Of a stretch of DNA of 62,345 nt, positions 32,591-39,982 are shown piece by piece; within the stretch, counting starts at the first letter, position 1, and the number at the start of each line of letters is the position of its first letter. The stretch comes from a virus. The DNA lies in the IMG/VR virus record IMGVR_UViG_3300046003_004948, positions 1 to 62,345 of that record. The stretch is one strand, 5' to 3'. Made by a program: the position numbers and the translations under genes. Below the pieces are notes generated by a model. It saw nothing but the letters and a program-made list of their open reading frames with translations, did no database searches and was not told the origin of the DNA.

Positions 32591-33224
32591 TTTCTTCTTT
32601 TGGTTGAGTGGTGAATTCTGTCATGTAGCTATAATCAGTAAACAGTGTGCGTTTATTTTCGACGCTATATACTGTCAAGTCGATCTTATATCCAGGATTT
32701 TTGTCAATAGGCTTATCAACCCACGCATTATCGTGCCACACAATGCGATTGTTTGGGTAAGCATAAAAGTTACCATTGTCCATTTTGAATACATGAGCGC
32801 ATTTATGTTCTGGTGTTTCAGAAAAATTGGTGTCCAAGATACTCTTATTCTCCCATCCCCAATCAAGCGTGAACATATACTCTCCAGCTTCTTTGGTATT
32901 TTGCGGCGTGATGAGTAAAGCTCTCAGACCTTTCATTCGTGTGCGAACCTGAACATCAACATAAGGACTAAAACAATCCCAATACATTGCATGTTCCAAT
33001 GGCACTGGATCGCAAGGCTTCCAACAGAATGCTGTAATAGGTCTGCGAGTCCAGTTTACTCCATTCGTCAAGAACGCTTCAAATAGAGGAACTCTCTTCT
33101 CAATTGACGTTACAGAATGGACATCGCATGAAGTATACTCACCATGTCCTTTTTCGTGATTAAAAAGATATTCATTGCGTAGTAGGCAAGTAATCGTGGG
33201 AATATTATGATTTAGATAGGACAC
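32577..33224 (-). CDS. Conserved-looking phage protein of unknown function
   Basis: 215 aa starting at GTG 33224, which stands 13 nt after the T of a TGTAAG motif. Rich in Trp, His and Tyr (FTLDWGWENKS, FYAYPNNRIVWHDNAWVD). A central HKCAHVFKMDNGNFYAYP segment looks like a beta-sheet enzyme or binding fold, but no family is recognised. It is co-transcribed with the SET-domain gene, overlapping it by 14 bp, which hints at a partner or substrate relationship. Confidence 0.65.
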   Translation of the reverse strand: MSYLNHNIPTITCLLRNEYLFNHEKGHGEYTSCDVHSVTSIEKRVPLFEAFLTNGVNWTRRPITAFCWKPCDPVPLEHAMYWDCFSPYVDVQVRTRMKGLRALLITPQNTKEAGEYMFTLDWGWENKSILDTNFSETPEHKCAHVFKMDNGNFYAYPNNRIVWHDNAWVDKPIDKNPGYKIDLTVYSVENKRTLFTDYSYMTEFTTQPKEENVTH

Positions 33225-33231
33225 ATTATAT

Positions 33232-33272
33232 CTTACACTTTTAGTAGAAAATTTCTACGCACTATTTAAAAT
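33232..33272. promoter_or_regulatory. Divergent promoters between the SET operon and the plus-strand glycosyltransferase operon
   Basis: Minus: GTGTAAG (33238-33232), 13 nt from T to the GTG start 33224. Plus: TAAAAT (33267-33272), 11 nt before ATG 33278, with no convincing -35. A near-palindrome GTAGAAATTTTCTAC lies between them. Confidence 0.5.
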
Positions 33273-33277
33273 CAGGT

Positions 33278-33760
33278 ATGATTCAACTCTATAAACCCAA
33301 TTCAAAATCGAGCGGATGCGCATTCGCTTTCCGTCTTGGCACTACTGGTAAATTCAAAGACCCTTGCCTATATGTCAACGCTATTATGCAGCATTCATGG
33401 GATGAAAAAACAAAAAACGGTTCCTTTGCTGAGAATGCAAAAAACCCAGAAAAAACAGTAGTAATCAAACTAAACGAATTTGAAGTTGGCGGCATCATCA
33501 ACGCTATTGAAAACTATTCTGAATACAAAGCATTTCATAGCCACGAAACAAATAAGACTAGCATCTCGTTTAAGCCTTATCAGAAAAATGATGGCACTAA
33601 AGCTTTTTCATTTTCCATTACTAAGAATTCAGCTTTGAAGTTTGGTATTGGTATTGAACCTGGAGAAGCTTACGCAATTCGTGAGTTCTGCAAAGTAATT
33701 TTGCAAAAACTTTACGAAGCTCGCTCAAACGCTCAAATGCAAAACCGCTCCGATGACTAA
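33278..33760 (+). CDS. Hypothetical protein, possible PC4/whirly-like nucleic-acid-binding fold
   Basis: 160 aa. The beta-rich N-terminus (CAFAFRLGTTG, YVNAIMQHSW) is followed by the strand-helix VIKLNEFEVGGIINAIEN and a terminal helix AYAIREFCKVILQKLYEA. 'KL...E.g.il.~i' followed by a short sheet and a helix resembles small ssDNA/RNA-binding coactivator-like proteins, but this is a loose resemblance. It overlaps the glycosyltransferase gene by 8 bp. Confidence 0.6.
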   Translation: MIQLYKPNSKSSGCAFAFRLGTTGKFKDPCLYVNAIMQHSWDEKTKNGSFAENAKNPEKTVVIKLNEFEVGGIINAIENYSEYKAFHSHETNKTSISFKPYQKNDGTKAFSFSITKNSALKFGIGIEPGEAYAIREFCKVILQKLYEARSNAQMQNRSDD

Positions 33761-35639
33761 AAAGAAAGTTCTCATACATAGTAATTTCTGCAAAGCTTTC
33801 ACAGGCTTTGGTAAGCACAAAAAGAATATCTTGCGCTATCTGTTTAATACAGGCAAGTATGAAATCTTTGAGCTTGCTAATGGCTTGATGAGACGCTGCC
33901 CCGAAACTGATAGCACTCCATGGACTACTTATGGCTCTTTGCCAGATGTTCAAAAGATGGCAGAAATCAATCAAGACCAACACAAGCAACGTCAAGCTGC
34001 GTATGGTGCTTTTGGTATTGATGATGTTATCAATACTGTGCGTCCTGATGTTTATATTGGCATCGAGGACATTTGGGCATTCGACGGCTTCTACGAAAAG
34101 CCTTGGTGGAATAAAGTGAACTCCATGATTTGGACTACGCTTGACAGCTTACCAATTCTACAATCAGCTATTGATGCTGCGCCCAAAATCAAACATTACT
34201 ATGTATGGTCTTCTTTCGCGGAAAAAGCATTCCAACGAATGGGTTATAATCATATTAAAACTCTCAGAGGAAGCTTAGACGTAAATCAATTCTATAGAAT
34301 GGATGATCATAGACGCGCTGCATTGCGTCAGAAGTTTAATTTGTCTAATGAATATATTGTGGGCTTTGTGTTTAGAAATCAGCTTAGAAAAAGCGTTCCT
34401 AATTTGCTGGAAGGTTTTAAAAAGTTTAAACAACAAGTTCCTCATGCTAAACTCTTGTTGCACACTCACTGGTCAGAGGGATGGGACATTCCAACTCTCT
34501 TGCAAGAAAAGGGCATTGACAACAAAGACATTCTCACCACTTATTTCTGCCAACAATGTAAGAGCTATTTCATTGCGCCATTTATGGGGCAAGATCGCGA
34601 CTGCCCAGCATGTGGTGGTAAAAGAACGGTAAGCACTACAAACATTAACCAAGGAGTAAGTGAAGCTCAACTGAATGAAATCTACAACCTTATGGACGTA
34701 TACTGCCATCCATTTACAAGTGGCGGTCAAGAGATTCCAATTCAAGAAGCAAAACTCACAGAGCTTATCACACTCGTCACAAACTATTCTTGCGGCGAAG
34801 AGTATTGCACAGAAGAAAGCGGCGGCTTGCCTCTTAATTGGGCAGAGTATAGAGAGCCTGGAACTCAATTCATCAAAGCATCTACCGATCCCGATCATAT
34901 TGCCGAACAGTTACTCACTGTTTATAATATGCCCTCGATTGAACGTGCAGCGATTGGTATTAAAGCTCGTCAATTTGTAGTGGACTATTGTTCTATTGAA
35001 GCGATTGGTGAAGAGCTTGAATCTCTCATTGATTCTATGCCAGAAGTTGATTACGACTTTGACAATCCTCCCTCTCGATTCAATGCTGATCACAAGCCTA
35101 ATTTTGAAGCAGATGAAAAAGACTTTATCATCTCTTTGCATAAGGAAATGCTTGGCGAATCAGTTGACGAAAATCACACTTCGTTCAAAATATGGAAAAA
35201 CAAACTACAGCAAGAAATCAATCGCGAACAAATGCACAATCATTTTCGCAATGTCTGCTTGCAGCAACAACAAAAGCCTGTAGAATTTGAAAGCGTTCTT
35301 GATAAAGATGACGAAGGCAGACGTATTTGCGTTCTAGCGCAAGGAACAGAATCTGATATTCTTTTGCTGAACGGTCTTATGGAAAACTTGCATAAGCAAT
35401 ATCCACAGCACAACATCTACTTCGCCACACGGCAAGAGTATTTCCCGCTGATTGAGGATAACCGTTTTGTTCACAAATGTATTTTATATTCTGAAATGTT
35501 GGAGAATTCATTTATTTTAGAGGGAGCTGGCGCTCATAAAGGTTATTTCGACCTAGCATTTATGCCAACAACAACTACCCAAAAGAACATCTGCTACATT
35601 CACAACGGCAAAGATAAAATTCAATTCGATTTACAATGA
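33753..35639 (+). CDS. GT4-like glycosyltransferase with inserted zinc ribbon and the N-terminal half of a GT9-like domain
   Basis: 628 aa. Residues 1-~430 form a GT-B enzyme: ILIHSNF-like start with GFGKHKKN, a GFVFRNQLRKSVPNLLEGFK donor-domain start, and QEIPIQEAKL as the conserved 'E.~G.pi.EA~~~' motif. Between them, residues 266-287 hold CxxC (CQQC) and CxxC (CPAC), a zinc ribbon inserted in the donor domain. After an acidic linker (~440-500), residues from about 508 (GRRICVLAQGTESDILLLNG) resemble the first Rossmann half of a GT9 heptosyltransferase. The second half is on the next gene, joined by an ATGA overlap. The acceptor is unknown. Confidence 0.7.
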   Translation: MTKKKVLIHSNFCKAFTGFGKHKKNILRYLFNTGKYEIFELANGLMRRCPETDSTPWTTYGSLPDVQKMAEINQDQHKQRQAAYGAFGIDDVINTVRPDVYIGIEDIWAFDGFYEKPWWNKVNSMIWTTLDSLPILQSAIDAAPKIKHYYVWSSFAEKAFQRMGYNHIKTLRGSLDVNQFYRMDDHRRAALRQKFNLSNEYIVGFVFRNQLRKSVPNLLEGFKKFKQQVPHAKLLLHTHWSEGWDIPTLLQEKGIDNKDILTTYFCQQCKSYFIAPFMGQDRDCPACGGKRTVSTTNINQGVSEAQLNEIYNLMDVYCHPFTSGGQEIPIQEAKLTELITLVTNYSCGEEYCTEESGGLPLNWAEYREPGTQFIKASTDPDHIAEQLLTVYNMPSIERAAIGIKARQFVVDYCSIEAIGEELESLIDSMPEVDYDFDNPPSRFNADHKPNFEADEKDFIISLHKEMLGESVDENHTSFKIWKNKLQQEINREQMHNHFRNVCLQQQQKPVEFESVLDKDDEGRRICVLAQGTESDILLLNGLMENLHKQYPQHNIYFATRQEYFPLIEDNRFVHKCILYSEMLENSFILEGAGAHKGYFDLAFMPTTTTQKNICYIHNGKDKIQFDLQ

Positions 35640-36799
35640 GTCACCTAATAGAAGAATATGCCAAAAATCTTGGCGTGAAAATTGGCAAGCCTGTTTTGGC
35701 GGAACATTTCTTTCCAGTCATTCCAGAAAAATATATTACCGTATCGGTAGAGCCACAAGTTCAGTCGAAGCAGTATAAGTATTTTGATATTGTGTTTGAT
35801 ACTGTGCGTTCGTTTTTGAGCAAGCAGTCGATTAAGATTATTCAAATCGGTTCTTCAAAATCACAGAAACTATCGTCAGTAGATGAAATGATCTTTGATC
35901 TTGATTTCAAAAAACAGGCATATATCGTAAAGAATAGTTTAGTGCATATCGGTGGCAATGACGCTCTTATGCATTATGCTAGCGCCAATGATATTCCTAT
36001 TGTCACATTATTTGGCGATTCTTACGCCGCCTGTTCTGATGGCTACTGGAGTTCAAACAAAACAAACATCGAAGCGCCTTGGGCTGTCAAGCCTAGCTTC
36101 AACGCTGTAGATCAACAAGATTCAATCAACAAAATTTTACCAGAAGATATAGCAAATGCGATTATTAAAAAATTTACGCCCGAAAAATCTATTCCGCTCA
36201 AAACTCGTTTCCTTGGTGATTTTTACCATCATTCTGTTTTCGAGTTGGTTCCAGACTTTTTTGCGCAAATGCCAGGAATGCCAGAGAAACACTGGTTCAT
36301 GAGACTCGATTATCTTGACTCTTTTTCGTATGTAGAAACGTGGTGCGAGTATCTGCAATCGTTCTCATTCTTTACAGAGAAGATGATCCCCCATCAATTC
36401 ATCCAGAAACTTCGCGGCAAATTAAAGAATATTACTTTTCTAGTAAATGAGGAAAGTGTTATTTCTGATGATTACCTCAACTATATTAGCGGTCTAGGAA
36501 TTACCATCAATCTTTTGGTTAAAGATGTGTCGATTCTTCCAACGATTCGTAATAAGTATTTCAATTCCAACGTGCAAGTTTATGCCACTGCTGATAAGTC
36601 TATTTTAAAAGATAAAAAAATCACTTTTAACCAGTCATTTTTTCACTCCAATAAAACGATCATTTCTCGCGGCAAAAAATACCCCAGCACCTATCATTGG
36701 AAAAAAGACAAAAATATTCTTGACAAGAACCTCGTCATAGAAGATAATGAGTTGCTTCTTAGCGAATTAAACCATTTCTATCTCTATGACACAAAATAA
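35636..36799 (+). CDS. C-terminal half of a GT9-like glycosyltransferase plus an unknown domain
   Basis: 387 aa. Residues ~40-190 match the nucleotide-sugar-binding half of GT9: a strand with IKIIQIGSSKS, then SLVHIGGNDALMHYASANDIPIV up to TLFGDS, corresponding to 'f.g~DsG.~HlA~A.g.p~v.lFG'. The first half of such an enzyme is fused to the previous protein. The overlap with it is 4 bp with no sign of a simple frameshift, since each gene has its own start or stop. Residues ~200-387 form an extra alpha/beta domain without a recognised family. A two-subunit enzyme is likely. Confidence 0.65.
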   Translation: MSHLIEEYAKNLGVKIGKPVLAEHFFPVIPEKYITVSVEPQVQSKQYKYFDIVFDTVRSFLSKQSIKIIQIGSSKSQKLSSVDEMIFDLDFKKQAYIVKNSLVHIGGNDALMHYASANDIPIVTLFGDSYAACSDGYWSSNKTNIEAPWAVKPSFNAVDQQDSINKILPEDIANAIIKKFTPEKSIPLKTRFLGDFYHHSVFELVPDFFAQMPGMPEKHWFMRLDYLDSFSYVETWCEYLQSFSFFTEKMIPHQFIQKLRGKLKNITFLVNEESVISDDYLNYISGLGITINLLVKDVSILPTIRNKYFNSNVQVYATADKSILKDKKITFNQSFFHSNKTIISRGKKYPSTYHWKKDKNILDKNLVIEDNELLLSELNHFYLYDTK

Positions 36800-37550
36800 A
36801 ATAACAAGAGGTCCCGATGGACTCATCGAAAACAAAGAATACAAGTTCACCCCAGACGGCTTCGTCGATTGGCGAGCTATGATTGATCCACAGTTTCTTT
36901 ACCCAAATAAAGATTACTTTGAGATTCGGAAACAATCCGTTCCGACATCTATTGAAGGCTTGGACGATAAGCAATTGCTTATTATGCTTGGCGGCATCAA
37001 AGAGTTGGCTCGCTTACGAGGCTTTAAGAGTGTTCGTTATAACATCAGACATGAAGCGCCAAATTATGTTACAGCACTGTGCTGTATCGAATGGATTGGT
37101 AATTTTGAAACAAGCAATGAAGAAGTTGTTTTTGAAGATGTTGCAAATGCCACAGAAGCAAATACTGACAACTTCTGCTTGAAGTTCCTAGAAACCATCG
37201 CGTGTAATCGTGCATTCGTTCGTTGCGTTCGCAACTTCCTCAATATTCATATTGTCGGGGCTGATGAAATCGACAAGTCTAAAAACAAAGCGGTTGATAT
37301 TTCTGACCTTGTGCAATCCAGCGTTATTCCTATCACGCCACAGGGAGCTTTGGAAAAGAATGTAAACGACAAGCTTAAAATCTTCTCGTTCGAAGACTTC
37401 AAAGTGTATCTCCGCAATATGTGGACTAACGCTACAGAAGCGAATGACACAACTACTCTTGATCTTTTGGCAGATGCTAAAAACTGGAGCGGCTTCACTG
37501 ATATTCCAGCCAAGACAGCGCGTGTCTTGATTAAGAAAATCAATGATTAA
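36786..37550 (+). CDS. Possible single-strand annealing / Rad52-like protein
   Basis: 254 aa. Residues ~70-165 read GGIKELARLRGFKSVRYNI, YVTALCCIEWIGN, then ETIACNRAFVRCVRNFLNI. The sheet-then-helix arrangement with an 'a.nRAf.Ravr.fl' helix is reminiscent of phage annealing proteins, but no diagnostic motif proves it. The C-terminal domain (residues ~190-254) has FEDFKVYLRNMW and WSGFTDIPAKTARVLIKKI, a helix-hairpin-helix-like end. It overlaps the glycosyltransferase by 14 bp and GNAT by 8 bp. An alternative is an unrelated phage structural or replication accessory protein. Confidence 0.45.
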   Translation: MTQNKITRGPDGLIENKEYKFTPDGFVDWRAMIDPQFLYPNKDYFEIRKQSVPTSIEGLDDKQLLIMLGGIKELARLRGFKSVRYNIRHEAPNYVTALCCIEWIGNFETSNEEVVFEDVANATEANTDNFCLKFLETIACNRAFVRCVRNFLNIHIVGADEIDKSKNKAVDISDLVQSSVIPITPQGALEKNVNDKLKIFSFEDFKVYLRNMWTNATEANDTTTLDLLADAKNWSGFTDIPAKTARVLIKKIND

Positions 37551-37998
37551 GCGTATTACAAATCCTGTAGAATTTGAAAAGCTTATTGACGATATGTATG
37601 AGCTTTTTAAACAACATGATTTGTATGAAGGTCACGCCTTGGTAGCTCACAGCCCAGAGACTATCAAGGCTAACTTCTCTCATCCATCTATTTTGGCGTG
37701 GGATTTATTAGTGTGGGGAAATTTACAAGGCGATAAATTTGACGCAATGATCGCTTTTGAGAAAGTTCGATGCCCAAAATTCAATGAAGAAATAATTCAC
37801 GAATTTTTGTGGCTATCTAAGAATCCAAAAGCTGGTTATAAACTGTTTAAAACAGCAACTGAGACTGCTCGACAAATGGGGTGCAAATACATCACCATGT
37901 CTACGGCAGTCAACAATCCTTATCACCAAAAAGTAAAATCATTCTACCATAAAATGGGCTTCCTTAAAGATACCGAAACATATATTAGCAAACTATGA
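37543..37998 (+). CDS. GNAT-family N-acetyltransferase
   Basis: 151 aa. EFEKLIDDMYELFKQHD is a typical first helix; WDLLVWGNLQGDKFDAMIAF gives the central strands. The CoA-binding helix region is LWLSKNPKAGYKLFKTATE followed by a strand and the C-terminal FYHKMGFLKDTETYISKL, matching the 'fY...GF......~k.l' end of GNATs. It may acetylate a small molecule or protein, and phage GNATs of this type are common and mostly uncharacterised. It overlaps both neighbours (8 bp and ATGA 4 bp). Confidence 0.8.
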   Translation: MIKRITNPVEFEKLIDDMYELFKQHDLYEGHALVAHSPETIKANFSHPSILAWDLLVWGNLQGDKFDAMIAFEKVRCPKFNEEIIHEFLWLSKNPKAGYKLFKTATETARQMGCKYITMSTAVNNPYHQKVKSFYHKMGFLKDTETYISKL

Positions 37999-38153
37999 AC
38001 AATAAAAAAGCAAAAAAACTGAGACAAATCCTCCAACCTGAAAATGCAATGTCAAAACGCGCATACCGTCGAGCAAAGAAGTTTTACGCTCGTTTGCCAG
38101 AACATGCGAAAGCAGACTTCTTGGCTGGATTAGAAGCAATGGCAAGCAATTAA
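37995..38153 (+). CDS. Small basic protein, 52 aa
   Basis: Too short for most gene finders. ATG 37995 overlaps the GNAT stop as ATGA, and the frame ends with TAA at 38151-38153, overlapping the end of the convergent tail gene by 4 bp. The product (MNNKKAKKLRQILQPENAMS, then KRAYRRAKKFYARLPEH) is helical and strongly basic in its first two thirds, ending DFLAGLEAMASN. It resembles many short, arginine/lysine-rich phage proteins of unknown role. Confidence 0.7.
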   Translation: MNNKKAKKLRQILQPENAMSKRAYRRAKKFYARLPEHAKADFLAGLEAMASN

Positions 38154-39979
38154 AACATCGTTCCCTGTAATTTGTAAGTCGCGCCAGTATAGTTACTTCC
38201 GCTCACATACAAACCACACAGTCCTCCCGCAAGACCCGTAAGTTGATATGTCGATGATGTATCGTTTACGGGTTCTTGTATTAAAGCAAGACCAGTGGTA
38301 TTGATTACTCCTTTCAATTCAGAAAGTCTTCTGATATTTCCTGTGTCTTTAATTTCTACTAAGTATTTTACGCTGGTAAAAACTCCAGAATCAAATTCAT
38401 GAATGACACCTCTTCCATAGCAAAGTTTACCTGTTTGGTATATTGTTTGATTGAATCCAGTTCCATCGTAAATATTAACGGCATTTACATCGGCGCTTGA
38501 TAGCACTACATTTGTTTGTTTAGTTACGAATGTGGTTGGTCCGAAAACAAAAGACTTGCCAGACCCTAAAGCTCCGTATGGAACAACTGTAAAGTAGTAT
38601 GGAGTGTTTTCTGTCAATGCTCCCTTGTTAATTGTTAAAGCGTAAGCGTTAGATACGTTAGCAACACTCTGCGAGAATAAGTAACCCTCTTGAGCTGTAG
38701 GATTAAGATATGTCAATTCGTTTACGGCAGAGCCAGCTCCAGTCGAAGCATAAACATCATAGCGATCCATTTGTGTAAATCGCAAGTCGTTCTGCAATAC
38801 AATCGAGATGTTAAGCGATTCTGTTGCTTGTGATGCTCCACTAAATTCAGAATAGTTTGGCACAATGTCCAAAATATTAGGAACATTACCATACGCCAAG
38901 AATACACCTGTGAAAATTGATCCATCAAATGAATTGGGCAATCTACATCTTATGCCGAAATCTTTTTTATAAGTGCCGAAAATGTTTTCATTATCTAGCG
39001 CTGAAACAGTTACAGAGCGTGAATACTTTCCTGTGAAGAAATTTGCGGCGGCAGTTGTTCCATCTATGTTTAAAATATCAAACACACACCCACCAATTAA
39101 CGGATTGTCTAAAAACTGTTGATCAGAAGATACGGTATTAAGTTGTTGATCTAAAATATCAAAAAAGAATGTTGCATCTTTTTGTAAATGAACTCCGCTG
39201 CCAGTAAATATTTGGTTTAAGTTGCCAGTATCAACACTAAATGTCGGATCAAATTGAAACAAATTGATAGAACCTCCTGGAGTTGGATATGCTAAATCGA
39301 AAGATATGCATTGATCAGCACCAGTTGTTGGATTTATTTCGCCAATTCCGACAATAGAAGGATTAACTAAATATGAACCACTTAATTCATATAAACCGAT
39401 TTCATAATATAGCTTATTCGCAATCCCGTTGTTTTGGTTATTTATGAAGCATAGTTGATTTGAACCCTCGTTTAGAATCAATTCGCTAAAATAATAAGAC
39501 TCTTCGGAAGTGGAATAATCTTGATAAATAGATAACGAATAATCACCTTCATAATCAGTATATGATCCATAAGGACTACCAGAATTATACAGCGTACTTG
39601 TGACTTCGGTAGTTTCTCCTATTTTTAAAACCCATGGATTTGCGCCACTTTTAACAAGAGAAAAGTTATAAATTGCTGCTTGCAAATCATAATAAAAGTT
39701 TCCTATTGGATTTTGTTGAAGGAGAGAGTAGCCTGTTGATTGACTACAGTCATCATCAAAAGACCAATTTATTGCAATTGGGCATCCACCACTTAGTATA
39801 GGTCTAACGCTGCTCAATTTTAACGAAGAATCAGCAGAACCAACAAGATAAGCTCCATCGCCTTGACTAGAGCCAGTAGTCGATCCTACATATCCACTGT
39901 TAATTAAAATATCAAATAAATCAGAACCTGCCTGACCTGTTATTTTAACCCCAACGACCTTATTTTGATATGAAAACAT
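38150..39979 (-). CDS. Tail-tip associated structural protein
   Basis: 609 aa, no enzymatic motif. Gly/Ser/Tyr-rich beta structure throughout (TGSSQGDGAYLVGSADSS, YYSEL-like strands). Residues ~360-490 look fibronectin-III-like, with the late ALTENTPYYFTVVPYGALGS matching the 'l.p.t.Y.~~V.a~~~~g' pattern. It follows the J-like gene by 3 bp with no promoter of its own, so it is the terminal gene of the tail-tip operon and probably decorates or extends the central fibre. Confidence 0.6.
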   Translation of the reverse strand: MFSYQNKVVGVKITGQAGSDLFDILINSGYVGSTTGSSQGDGAYLVGSADSSLKLSSVRPILSGGCPIAINWSFDDDCSQSTGYSLLQQNPIGNFYYDLQAAIYNFSLVKSGANPWVLKIGETTEVTSTLYNSGSPYGSYTDYEGDYSLSIYQDYSTSEESYYFSELILNEGSNQLCFINNQNNGIANKLYYEIGLYELSGSYLVNPSIVGIGEINPTTGADQCISFDLAYPTPGGSINLFQFDPTFSVDTGNLNQIFTGSGVHLQKDATFFFDILDQQLNTVSSDQQFLDNPLIGGCVFDILNIDGTTAAANFFTGKYSRSVTVSALDNENIFGTYKKDFGIRCRLPNSFDGSIFTGVFLAYGNVPNILDIVPNYSEFSGASQATESLNISIVLQNDLRFTQMDRYDVYASTGAGSAVNELTYLNPTAQEGYLFSQSVANVSNAYALTINKGALTENTPYYFTVVPYGALGSGKSFVFGPTTFVTKQTNVVLSSADVNAVNIYDGTGFNQTIYQTGKLCYGRGVIHEFDSGVFTSVKYLVEIKDTGNIRRLSELKGVINTTGLALIQEPVNDTSSTYQLTGLAGGLCGLYVSGSNYTGATYKLQGTMF

Positions 39980-39982
39980 AAA

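Noticed and set aside
35630-35645. Sequencing frameshift joining the two GT9 halves
   Set aside because: The first gene ends in TGA forming a clean ATGA overlap like many other gene pairs here, and the second has its own in-phase start, so a natural split is simpler. Read data would be needed to close the question.
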